From: Cryptomeria japonica
Lineage: Eukaryota; Streptophyta; Pinopsida; Cupressales; Cupressaceae
Direction of reading: 5' to 3'
Assembly (NCBI RefSeq): GCF_030272615.1
Contig: NC_081408.1
Location: 64,850,614-64,914,613 of the forward strand
Length of the DNA: 64,000 nt
In this document: positions 22,336 through 33,362 of the stretch, piece by piece
Position numbering within the stretch: the first letter of the stretch is position 1
Layout: the number at the start of each line of letters is the position of its first letter
Notes under the pieces: generated by a model
The model's database searches: none
What the model saw: only the letters and a program-made list of their open reading frames with translations
What the model was told of the DNA's origin: nothing
Position numbers and translations under genes: made by a program

Positions 22336-22444
22336 GCATTAAGGGCTTGAACCAAGGCAATATGGCATGAACTAGGACTCCAACATAAAAATGAAAAGAT
22401 GACCCACTCTTGCCATGAGGAATAAATGGCACGGTAACAGACAG

Positions 22445-23146
22445 ACCTCAAGGAGATCATTCCAAACTAGTCACCAAGAGTAAACACAATGGAAACACAC
22501 AGATATGATGGAGGCAATGCAAAACAGATAATTTTATTGCATGAAAGTTAATTACATCCAACCAGGTTGCAACATACCGACACATAGGACTGGTAGAATA
22601 GGTCACACCAGGACCTTGAATCAAAAGATCTATCTTCTAAGCACATTCTATCTATCTAATACTTATTGATTTTCTGATTGTTTACATTCTAAAGCATGAA
22701 TACAAATATATATATATATATACTAGTAGAACAAGACCTAACATGCAAAATGAACAAGGTCGACCTCCACCAAGAGATTCCTTCAGAAAATCCATAGCAT
22801 GATATGTAGAAGGTCATCCACATGCTAAGAAACATCAAGATCAATGTTCAAGGCTCCACAAGATTCAGAATAGATCTCAGGCAACCGATAACAAAGGAAC
22901 AATTGGTAACAAGAAACTATCGTGGAAACCGGTAGTGATATTTTGTCAGAAAGTGATCCAAAAGAGATGTGATTTGAAAGAAAGAAAGATGATCAAGTCC
23001 TCAAGTAGAATCCAACTCCACAAGATCTGGTGAGCCAAAACCAGGACACATGGAAAGGAAAACTGAAACTGCAAACAAAAAACAAAACAAAAAAAAATGT
23101 TTTGGTTGATGCAAGATTGTTGTGAATCGGGGATGCTCCTGCATGA
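22445..23146 (-). mobile_element. Main part of the Gypsy B 3' LTR
   Basis: Continues the LTR after element X. It matches 30386-31153 and 7046-7837 through to GATGCTCCTGCATGA. A run of alternating TA (about 22710-22727) sits in the TATA region. Confidence 0.8.
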
Positions 23147-23169
23147 GACATCTGGGGTTAATGAAAAAA

Positions 23170-25402
23170 ATGGAGCCTCACCTTGTTGGGGTCATAGGGA
23201 AACCAAGATGGTCTACCTCTTCCTAAGAAATCCAAGATGAATCTTCAACTGGTCTACTCTTCCATTTCACAAGATATTCTTTGTACTAACTGTTCTGGGT
23301 ACTACGCCCAATTCTATTGTACAAAATATCTTCAATCTGATTTGGTTCCTTCTGGGGCAATTGTTTCTCCAAGCCTACAACACTGTCCTCACTGAATTCC
23401 GGTTCATGGTACTCATGAAGATCTGCAATGTTGAATATAGGTGAAATAATTAGAATATCCGGTACCTCCACTTCATATGTATTTCTAGAACTAAACTTCC
23501 TCAAAATCTTACTGGGTCCAAACTTCTTCATCTGCAACTTGTTATAAGTTCCAACTAGGAATCTCTATTTTGTCAATTATACCATCACTTCATCACCAAC
23601 TTCAAATTCCTTATGCCTCCTATTCTCATTCACTTTCTCCTTATATTTTCTATCCATGTCCTCCAAATGTTGTTTAACCTGAATATGCAGTGCTGCCATG
23701 TGATCTATAAAATCTTATGCTTCTAAACTCTTCCGGTCTTCACTACTAATTTCAAAAGGTATTTTTCCAGTACTTCTATTCACTCAATTGTTATAGGAAA
23801 AATCTACTTGTGCAAGGATAAAACCCCAATTTTTGGTTTTATCTCCCACTAAACATCTTAACAAGTTTCCCCAACTCCAGTTAACTACTTTTGTTTGTCC
23901 ATCAGTCTTTGGAGGAAAAGTAGAACTGAACTTCAAATTTTTCTTCATCTTCTTCCAAAGTGTTCTCCAAAAATATCCAACAAAATTAGTATCTCTATCT
24001 GAAACTATGCTCTTAGGTAATCCATGCAATCTCACCAATTCCTTGAAAAATAGGTCTGCTCCATGCAATGCATATGATGTCTTCTTACAAGGTATAAAAT
24101 GAGCCATCTTTGAAAATCTATCCACTACCACAAATATAGAATCATTCCCTCTTAGTTTCTTAGGCAATCCAAGTACAAAATCCATGCTTATATCCTCTTG
24201 AGGTCTTACCGATACTGCAAAGGTTTATAAAATCACACATTCTGACTACTACCTTTTGCAACTTGACACACTGTATAACTCTACATATATCTCTTAACAT
24301 GCTTATGAATCTGGGGCCAAAAGTACTTCTCAGTCACTAATGCAATTGTTTTATCAATGCCAAAATGTCCAACTAAACCCCCACTATGCTTCTCTTTTAT
24401 CAAGTTCTCTCTCATGGAACTCTTCGGTATGCATAACTGAACTCCCTTGAATAAAATCCCATCATGAATGAAATAATCCAACCATTTTCTTCTATCAACC
24501 ATAACTGGTTCTCTATATGCTTTCAAAGGTTCTGTAAAATTTGGGTCTTCATCATACAAGGTCTTCAAATATTCAAAACCTAATATTGTCACTCTCATCT
24601 TTGACAGCAAATTCCTTCTCCTACTCAATGCATCAACAAATTTGTTAGATTTCCCACTTCTATGCTTCAACACAAAGGTGTAACTCTGCAAGAATTATAC
24701 CCATCTCATATGTCTTTGATTTAACTTACTTTGACTATTCAAATACTGCAAAGCTTGATGATTTGTATACAATACAAACTCCTTAGGCAACAAGTAATGT
24801 CTTCATTTCTTCAAGGCTTGAAATATGGCATAAAATTCTTGATCATACACTAAATATCTCTTACGGGCATCATTCAATTTCACATTGAAATATTCTACTT
24901 CTCTCCCTTCTTGACTCAAAACTACTCCTATTATTGTTCCACTTGCATCACAATCCAATTGAAATACCTTATTGAAATTCAGTAAAGCCAACACAGGCTG
25001 CTTAGTCACGTTTTTTTTCAATAATTCAAAACTTTTTTTTCTTTCGGTGGTCCACTGGAATTCCTTCTGATCTCCCCTCATGGTCGCAGTCATAGTGTTA
25101 CAAACTGAACTGAAATTTCTGATAACTTCAGGTAAAAAATAGTCAATCCATGAAATGATCTTACCTCTATAATGCTTTCCGGTGTAGGCCACTCAACAAT
25201 GGCTTTCACTTTCTCAGGGTCCATATTCAAACCATCCTTAGATATCACAAATCCCAAATAGACTAACTCATCCTTCATCAAAGTGCACTTCTTGATATTG
25301 ATCAACAACTTCTCTTCTCTCAACCTCTACAAAACTTGTCTTAATTGGAACAAATGCTCCTCTTTGGTCTTACTGAAAATCAGAATGTCATCCAAGTACA
25401 CA
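23170..25402 (-). pseudogene. Gypsy B pol, 3' portion: RT palm end, RNase H, integrase, chromodomain
   Basis: It starts beside the intact catalytic box YLDDILIFSKTK (25386-25397), then INIKKCTLMKDELVYLGFVI. RNase H includes KVFQLDCDASGTI and YDQEFYAIFQAL. Integrase includes HSGGLVGHFGIDKTIALV, HKHVKRY, then MDFVLGLPKKLRGNDSIFVV and LHGLPKSIVSDRDTNFVGYF. The C-terminus has PSKILRKFSSRNTYEVEVP and a chromodomain, YKEYLVKWKSRPVEDSSWIS, near 23280-23220. Frames shift several times and stops are frequent. The chromodomain identifies the chromovirus lineage; in relatives it targets integration to marked chromatin. Confidence 0.9.
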
Positions 25403-25407
25403 ATGAC

Positions 25408-28025
25408 TGTTAGACCCAATGCACCACTAAGAGGGGGGGTGAATCAGTGGTTATTATTCCTTTCTCTTTAAATAACTAATGTGTGTATATCGGTTAGTAG
25501 ATCTAAATATGAACAGACTTACTGGTTAGTGAGGAGACTAACTCAAATGCAAACACTCATAAGGGGACATAACATAACACCAAGATGTACGAGGAAAACC
25601 CAGGATAGGAAAAACCTTGGTGAGCAATGCTGCTCAACACTACTACTCCAATCCATCCTCACAATGAAAACCGTTACAATATTTAGGGCACCAATCCAAG
25701 GAGCACCAACCCCTATTTTAGGCTACCAACCCAAGGAGTGCCAACCCCTACACCAATCTACAACTCAGTGATCACAATGATAATTTTGATTACAAAAGTA
25801 GTTGTCTTGTTACAAGTGAATCTTGCAACTATTTCTTATACCTTACTCTATCGGTGAGATACCTTCTCTGCTACAACAACTCACTTTTTTGCTGCTCTCA
25901 TCCACTACTTTTCTTTCAGGTAAACTCTACTGGTTCACCTCTCTTTATTTTTCTCTTACTGAGTCTCCTATTCACTGCTCTATTCTTCACCGGTTCTATG
26001 TTTGCCTACTCTGCATCTTCCTTAACCTCTTCTCTGCGGGTATGGACACTACTGGTTTTGCTCTTCTACCAGTTGAACACTTCAACTAGGTTCTCCCTCA
26101 CTCTTACTCTCTTCTCAGATACTCGTTGAGCACTTGGCCAATTTTCTCTCACATGCAGAAGTAACACTTAATTACTTCACAACAAGACTATCCTCTTCTC
26201 TTTTGTAGCACTTAACTATGTCTTTGGCCTACATATTTATAGTCTTGTTTTCCCACTAAAAGCCTATTCAAAATCTAGGCAGTTAAGGTTTCCTCATCAT
26301 CCTTGAGGAAAACTGAATCCAATCAGATCTTGCTTGATCTGATCACCTAGACTACTAATTGTAAATCTCTGCCATTAACATGCCTTATTGATCATGCCTT
26401 CTATCTTTGGCAATCTGCTTCCAGTATTTTTGCACATCTCAGTCAATCACCATAAATGGTTCATCTATTTCCTTCGTCAACTCTAATTTGCACAATCAAT
26501 ATATCCTGGATCTCAAGCTGCACACCTCTGCAACTTTACCTCTAGCTTCGCAGTCATGATTAATGTTGGACCAATCACAACTACCTCTTTAACACTAGTC
26601 ATCACCATCCACTGCACATTTTCCACCTCAACTCTGTATGGCATCACAGTCAGTATCCTCCTCATCACACTAATCTGTCGGTTTAGCTTGATCACTGACC
26701 ACACACATAACTGGTATGCCCATACTGGTTCACCAACCCTACCAGCACTAACAACCTTGTCGGTTGTCCTTCTTGTCATGACCTTTTTAAATTTGTTAGT
26801 GTAACCCTTGTGTATGCACTTCACCGCTCTGTCGATGTCTCACACTCTACCAATTACCTCATCATGTTTGCACTGTGCTGAACTATTGGTGGAGCACTCA
26901 AGCTAGTCTTAAAACATGTAAATCCAAAACATGCACATTCTTATCAGGTAGGAGTCTTCAACACCTACCCCTTGTCCATATTATTGGTGGGATTTCATAC
27001 CGGTAACCACTGTTGATGACACCATGTCATCAACCTTCAATGAACTCCATCTTTATCAGGTGAGAATCTTATCTTCCTTGTCTCTTCTCTGATGTTTCAT
27101 CGATAGACATAACATGTCAATAATCACCAATGCAAATTTTGGTAAATGTGTCTACCAGTGGGCAACATACTTTCCTTCTTGTCAGTGAGACACATTTATG
27201 ATACCAAGTCATCACACTCCAATTCTAATGCATCAACCTCCCTTTAGTATCTCGGTATCCATGTATATTCCTGCAGACACACTAACATTATTCTCCATCA
27301 AATCAGTTCTACTCTCATCTGGTTTTTCAAGATGAAAAATATGGCATCTCAACTCCTCATTCTTCCTTCACTATCCTGTTAGCACACCTTGCTTATCTGG
27401 TGTGTATTTTTTATCTCATTCTCTAGAGGCTTCCTCATCTTCGACTTGTACAACTGATCTCTGCATTCAATCACCTGCCAATCTTAGGGAATCATTATGT
27501 TGGTATAAGTGTGACTTTACTGAGTGGAGGATACATCATCCACATGAAAAATGTCATCTTGCACACAAAGGGAACATACTTTGTCAACCTATCACCTAGC
27601 CTAGGAATTCTTCTTGATCCGATGGGATACCTGCTAGTTATCCTTACACTAGAAAACTGGTGGCCTGCTCATACTTCTACTTCTCCTCTGGTGTTGATGT
27701 GAACCAAACAGTATTTTGCCACTTTAGCATAATCAAAGCTCATCATGAAATCTCTTCATCTTGGTTGTCAAACCTTTTTCAAAGTGGTCACATTACTGCA
27801 CATCAATCATACCAGTACATGTTGGTTCTTCTTTCTGCATGAAGATGGTCACCTGGTTGTCACCAATGACAACACATCAACTCTTCTCCCTTACCGGTCC
27901 ATTTTCTATTCTAGTTGACATTATAGTCTAATGCCAATAGCCTTTTGTTCACTAGTTGACATCAATATCAGAGATACTGATAACATCCTATACCGGTTGA
28001 CATCAATGACAACACAATGCCAACA
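25408..28025 (-). mobile_element. Solo LTR, 2,618 bp, inserted in Gypsy B RT
   Basis: Begins TGTTAGACCCAATGCACC and ends ATGCCAACA. The flanks are ATGAC (25403-25407) and ATAAC (28026-28030). Gypsy A has a single ATAAC at the equivalent place, so this is the target-site duplication with one later change. On the minus strand it has the Copia-type LTR end CACCCCCCCTCTTAGTGGTG, the U5-like phrase GGTTTTTCCTATCCTGGG near 25610, and a TATA box CTATAAATA at 26242-26234. No primer-binding site, polypurine tract or coding domain lies inside, so it is a solo LTR left by LTR-LTR recombination. Confidence 0.8.
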
Positions 28026-28030
28026 ATAAC

Positions 28031-29130
28031 AAACTTACCCACAAATTTCTTCAATATCTTATTCATCAGCCTCATGAAAGTACTTGGTGTATTAGTCAAT
28101 CTATAAGTCATCACCAACCATTCATATAGTCCTTCATTTGTCTTAAATGTTGCCTTCCACTCATCGCCTCCTTTGATCCTGATCTAATGTTATGCACTCT
28201 TCAAATCTATCTTTGTAAAGTATTTTTCTCCACTCAAACAGTCCATTATGTCATCCATCCTAGGCAAAGGAAACTAGTACTTCACTATGATCTTGTTTAT
28301 TTCTCTTGAATCGGTACATATCCTCCATTCTCCATTCTTCTTAGGTGCTAATACTATTGGTACTACACAAGGGCTCAGACTTTCCCTGATCAAACCTTTC
28401 TTCAATAGCTCCTACACTTGTCTATTCAGTTATTCATTCTTTGTCGGTGTCAACTGGTGTGCAACTTTGTTAGGCAAACTAGCTCCAAGAACCAAGTCCA
28501 TGAAATGACTAATACTTCTAACAAGTGGCAATCCATCAGGTATATTATCTTAAATGATGTCTTAAAATTCTGTCAGCAAATCGCTTATGTCTATCTTTTA
28601 TTCTCCTTCCAATTCCGGTCTCTCAGTCTTCTTAAGAATTAAGGAAAAGAAAACATTCTCATCTCTCAGTCCACCCATATATTTCCTTCCATCTACTAAA
28701 CAGATTCTAGTATTTGTACAGACTTCACTCTTCAAAGGTTCCTCCAAAGGTAACAAGGTTTGCTTCATCCCATTGGCCACAATAGTGTATGTATTTTTTC
28801 TCCCATCATGTATTGTATGTCTATCAAACTGCCAAGGTCTTCCCAACAAAAGATGACAAATATCCATAGGTATAATATAAAACAAAAATTCATCATGATA
28901 ATTCCCAATTTTTAATTTTACTAAACAGTGTTCACTTACTAACAAATTATGTTCATTCTAAATCCTTGTTATCTAATAAGGATTAGGGTGTTTCAATCTC
29001 TCCAATTTCAACTTATTCACCATCTCTTCTGAAACAAGATTATCTAAACTACCACTATCGATAATAACTTTACAACACTTACCTGATACCTTACATTTGG
29101 TCTTGAACAGGTTCTTCCTCTGTAAGGGCT
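28031..29130 (-). pseudogene. Gypsy B pol, 5' portion: protease and start of RT
   Basis: The protease region carries CKVIIDSGSLDNLVSEEMVN and KLKLERLKHP (about 29070-28975). MDICHLLLGRPWQFDRHTIH follows, the end of the protease fold, then the linker to RT. RT fingers are recognisable up to the insertion of the solo LTR, about 8 codons before the YLDD box. Stops and a frame change before RT show decay. Confidence 0.85.
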
Positions 29131-30340
29131 CTTCATCTTGTCTGGTATAACACAAATCTCTCCTCGTCATCAATAGTTCTCCATCTTTTGGTTTATTGTC
29201 TGATCCAACGGGGTTTTCTTCTACCATTGATTCTTTTATGGTAGCCTTTGTCTTCTTACATTCAAATGCACGGTCTCCTTCTCCTCTACACTTAAATCAG
29301 GTTCGTCTAAATGTCCTCTTGTCTTGTCTTCCAAAGTTCTCATTCCAATAACCATCTGGTTCTCTCCTCTAGTTGAAATTTCTATCATCCTTCCAATATG
29401 AATTACCTTCCTTTCTCACTTCCACGTCCTTGTTCTGATCTATACTAGTTCCTCTTTCTCTGATAGATCCTCTTCCTCCTTGAAATCTTCCTCTGGTAAA
29501 CCTTCCACCTCTACCTCTTTGTCTCTTCTCATGTCTTCTATTCAATTTTTGTTCAGCCTTTATTGCATACTGGTAAGCCTCTTCAACACTCTCCAATTTG
29601 ATTGTACCGTGTTCATCTTGTATAGATATCCGCAATCCATTCGCATATCTTGCAATTTGTTCAAATTCATCATCAACATGTCCGGATCTGATATTCAACT
29701 TGTAAAATGCTTCAGTGTACTCATTCACACTAGATTATTTTTGTCTCAGATTCTGCAACTTCTAGAACCAATCCACTTGATAATTTGTCAAGACAAACTT
29801 TGATTTTAACTTAGCAATCATCCTATCCCATGTCTTAATATTTTTTTACCTTTTCTTTGTCTATCAACTTGCAAATGCTCCCACCAAAGAGATGCATGAC
29901 CTTTCAACCGGGTATAGGCATACTTCACCTTCCTCTCTTTTGTAGTGTTTTCAAAATCAAAATACTTCTCCATCTCTGAGATCCAATCTATCAATTCATC
30001 TAAATCTAATTTCGCATAATATTTTGGTGGGGTGAAATGAGGTTTAGTCTCCTCCTTACTAAAAACCCTTAAAAACCTTTCCCCCTCTGGATCAACTGTT
30101 GGTAGGTTCACCTGTTTTGTCAGGGCTTCTTCTCCTTCATCTTCTCTCACATCCTCAATATGTTGGCCTCTTCTTAGGGATGTCTCCACGACTTCTAACT
30201 AGGCTTCTATTCCTTGCAACATCTCTATTAGGACAGGGTCTGCAATCTAGTGCGCTCACCATTCCTTGTTCCTCTTTGACCCATTGGCAAGTCCTTTGCA
30301 ATTGCTGGTCGAATCCGCAATCCACTACCCTACAATAAAA
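29131..30340 (-). pseudogene. Gypsy B gag
   Basis: The N-terminal part reads ETSLRRGQHIEDVREDEGEE (30189 onward), then PHFTPPKYYAKLDLDELIDW and YTRLKGHASLWWEHLQVDRQ. After a frame change, MNEYTEAFYKLNIRSGHVDD and an Arg/Gly-rich tail follow (29728-29369). The zinc knuckle FKCRGEGDRAFEC is damaged: a TGA replaces the first Cys codon and Asp replaces the His. Parallel to Gypsy A gag. Confidence 0.85.
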
Positions 30341-30371
30341 TTCAGGACACGCAACCTTCAGAATGAACTTC

Positions 30372-30383
30372 ACTTTAATACCA
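30372..30383 (-). promoter_or_regulatory. Degenerate primer-binding site of Gypsy B
   Basis: Minus-strand TGGTATTAAAGT resembles the initiator-Met site TGGTATCAGAGC and lies 2 bp from the LTR start at 30386, the same spacing as in the Copia array. Confidence 0.55.
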
Positions 30384-30385
30384 CT

Positions 30386-31153
30386 TGGCGCAGTCACTAG
30401 TGGTGAGGAGGGACCTCAAGGAGATCAGTCTAAACTAATCAGCAAGAATAAACACAACAGAAACACACATATATGATGGAGGAAATGTATAATAGATAAT
30501 TTTATTGCATGAAAGTTAATTACATCCAACTGGTAACAACTGGGTTACAACATACCGATAGACAGGCCTAGTAGAATAGGTCACACCAAGACCTTGAATC
30601 AAAAGATCTATCTTGTAGGCACAGTCTATCTATCTGATACTTATTGATTTTCTAATTGATTACATTCTAAAGGATGATTACAAATATGTATATCAATCCA
30701 AATGATCTAGTTAGCCCAAAAGGGATCAAAACCTGAAGAATGAGACCTAATGTGCAAAATGAACAAGGTCGGCCTCTGCCAAGAGATTCCTCCAGAAAAT
30801 TCAAAGGATGAAATATAGAAGGGTGACCACACACCAAGAAACATCGATATCAACGTCCAAGGCTCCACAAGCTTTGGAATAGGTTCTAGTAGATCAACAA
30901 AATATAGGTCTCAGGCAACCGATAACAAGAAACTGTAATGCAAACCGGTAGCGATATCTTGTTAGAAAGTGATCCAAAAGAGATGTGGTTTGAAAGAAGG
31001 GAAGATGACCAAGTCTTCAAGTGGAATCCAACTCCACAGGATCTGGTGAGCCAAAAATGGGACACACAGAAAGAAAAATTGAAACTGCAAACAAAAAAGA
31101 AAATGGTTTTGGTTGATGCAAGATTATTGTGAAACAAGGATGCTCCCACATCA
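30386..31153 (-). mobile_element. 5' LTR of Gypsy B
   Basis: Starts TGGCGCAGTCACTAGTGG next to the primer-binding site and ends CCCACATCA, followed by GAAAC (31154-31158). It is clearly diverged from the left LTR, so the insertion is old. Confidence 0.8.
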
Positions 31154-31158
31154 GAAAC

Positions 31159-32279
31159 TAACCTAGTTTGGGAATGAGGTAGGAATTATAGAACCAAGAG
31201 GTTAGAATTGGACAAATTTCTATCGATACTATAATTTGAGAGAGAAATTATGATATGCAAATTAGTTGAGAGAATTGTTTTTTAATTTAAAGTCTATGTT
31301 TTATGGTTGTTTCAATTCTTCTCTATTTTGCTAGTCTCTTAGTTTAGTTGGTGGCTCTTTGTTCACCGTGTTGGGTTTTTGTTGTGTTTTGTTGGGTGGT
31401 TTTTTTGTTGGATGTGCATCTATCTTGCACTCTTGGTGTCTCTCTACAGATATGTAACATTACACACCTATCCAACTTTTATTAATTAAAAACACTATAA
31501 AAAATAAAAGATAAAAAAGAAATCCTGAGAATAAAAATTATTTTGTTAGCATCAAAATCACTAATAGTTTTTATTCTCTAAATCCTCTATTTATAATATT
31601 ATAACAAGAAAGAAACTCATTTAGACATAGTAGCCAAATGAAAAAAATTCTTACAACATTTAAATGTTCATACTTTTACACTAAGAAAAATTACTAATCC
31701 CAACTCTTTTACTCTCTAAAAACTAGTATACAAGAGTCACTAAATAATACCATTTAGAATCATATCCCTAATCATGGCAATGATCTTTCTCTAGAGAACA
31801 ACAAGGTTGTTCCTTAAGAATAGAGGAGAGAGTAGTTCAACCTTTAGGTGAACCACCTCTACAATAGCTACTAGAATCCTTCTAAGAATACATCCAAAAA
31901 TTCTTAAAAAATAAAATAAAATTAAAGACACCCATATTTGACTAGCCATTTCCTCCCAAAAATGAATTATTCAAAGAATGAAGAAGTGGATATGAAGAAG
32001 GAATTGGCAAATGGAAACCCTAAGAATCATTACAAGAAAGAGATATAGGATCATATTCAATAATCGAAAAGTGTCTACCCTTGAAAACACTAGCTACTCT
32101 TGTAAGAGTATCCCAAACTATTAAACCTTTTAATAAAAAAAAAAGAAGTTTTTGGAATTTTCTCATAGTAACCACTAGGAAAATACTTTCCATTATGAAC
32201 TAGAGCCCAATATTGGCTAGGAAACCTACACCAACAAAAAAATAATTTAGCCACCATAAATATATTATTAATCTTAGCA
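31159..32279. other. Non-coding interval, with a possible LINE 3' tail
   Basis: 31270-31490 is T/G-rich on the plus strand (GGTGGCTCTTTGTTCACCGT, then TATCCAACTTTTATTAATT), similar in style to the LINE 3' regions at 6340-6523 and 16993-17169. No ORF supports this and sequence identity is weak. The rest is AT-rich with nothing I recognise. Confidence 0.3.
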
Positions 32280-33320
32280 TGTTAAATGTTAAGGCTATTG
32301 TTTGAATACTAGGATCAATCAGAGTGGGGGGTGGAGGCGAATTAGTGATCTATATAAACAAAAAAAATCTTAATCAATAAAAACTTTAACATAACAATAT
32401 TAACATTGAAACACATCATAGGACAATATCAACAACATTAGATAAATAAATAAAGGGATTCAAGACACAAATTCAACATCATTACACAAATATTTGAGTG
32501 GAAAACCCTTAAAGGGTGAAAAACCACTATAATCAAAATTTATATTAGGCCCCAGTGGCCAAATCTCACTAGTTACAAATTAGGAACACCAAATCCAAGC
32601 CTCATTGGCAAAATTTAGAGCACCAAATCTAGGAGCATCAACTCCATGCAACTTTAGAAATATCAGTTCCAATATGAAGAAGCACCCACTCCTTACATAT
32701 ACATAAAAAGGCACATCTTAGAGGATTACTATATTTGCATATAAAACATCTGGTATATTGTCATTCTTCAAATCATTGACAATCAACTAGTTTCAAATAT
32801 TATGTGTTAGTTCTGTAACTTTTCTCTTTGACAAACAACCCTTCAAGAATATTTTGCATTCACAACTTTGTCATACATTTCAGACCTTCATTCATATATT
32901 TTCTATCAACTAAATTTTTTGAGACAATAGAATTTGTTCATCAAAACCTTAGTCATATCTACACACCATGATATGCTCATTTGAGTTATATTTTTCAATG
33001 CACACTTGTTCTTCACTTTTGTGGCAATTACTCATTAAAATAGAATTATGCATTATTAAGAAAAAAATAATCATATTCTACTCCCCATTATCATTTATTT
33101 TCTTCAATGTTAGAATGTCTCTTTCAAGTTGAAAGGAGGAAAAAATCATTAGAAAAACTATCGATAGAAGATTAGCCATTGTAGTGTTAAAACCTGATTT
33201 TTAAACATGAACATTGTATAGTGATAAACTTCAATGTTAACATAGAGAACTTTTTTGATAACAAATGTTGATACAATCTTATTAGTTGTTTAAATATTAA
33301 ACTACTTTTACTACCATAAC
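32280..33320 (-). mobile_element. Probable Copia-type LTR or LTR fragment
   Basis: Starts TGTTAAATGTTAAGG on the plus strand, followed by a G-run (GAGTGGGGGGTGGAGGCG). Read on the minus strand this is the C-rich end of a Copia LTR. At 32501-32530 the phrase GTGGAAAACCCTTAAAGGGT matches the conserved U5-like block of the other Copia LTRs here. The other end is not identified: LINE G entered at 33321-33334, so the remainder, if any, lies after 62586. Confidence 0.45.
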
Positions 33321-33334
33321 AAATCTTTGTCATT
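33321..33334. repeat. Left target-site duplication of LINE G
   Basis: AAATCTTTGTCATT is repeated exactly at 62573-62586 after the LINE tail. Confidence 0.85.
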
Positions 33335-33362
33335 AAGGCAATTTAAAATTAGGAGGGTAAAA

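Larger units (their letters stand above)
17482..22439 (-). mobile_element. Element X: TG...CA-bounded 4,958-bp insertion with a single long ORF
   Basis: The insert begins TGTTAGTG and ends CGGTAACA. It is flanked by GACAG on both sides (17477-17481 and 22440-22444), a perfect 5-bp duplication of the LTR sequence it entered. TG...CA ends and a 5-bp duplication are the signature of retroviral-type integrase. I find no LTR pair, no primer-binding site, no RT and no integrase. It could be a large solo LTR carrying an ORF, or a non-autonomous LTR element with very short or decayed LTRs. It encodes one 1,025-codon minus-strand frame. Confidence 0.7.
17458..31153 (-). mobile_element. Gypsy B, complete but interrupted chromovirus-type element
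   Basis: Both LTRs are present. GAAAC flanks the element on both sides (17453-17457 and 31154-31158), a perfect 5-bp target-site duplication. Without the two nested insertions (17482-22439 and 25408-28025, each with its own 5-bp duplication) it is about 6.1 kb, normal for a plant chromovirus. Gypsy A is a paralogue at the same original insertion site and serves as the empty-site control for both nested insertions. Confidence 0.85.

Noticed and set aside
22427-22444. TGGCACGGTAAC as the start of the Gypsy B left LTR
   Set aside because: The true LTR start is at 17458. TGGCACGGTAACA is the end of element X, as the GACAG duplication and the register with Gypsy A show.
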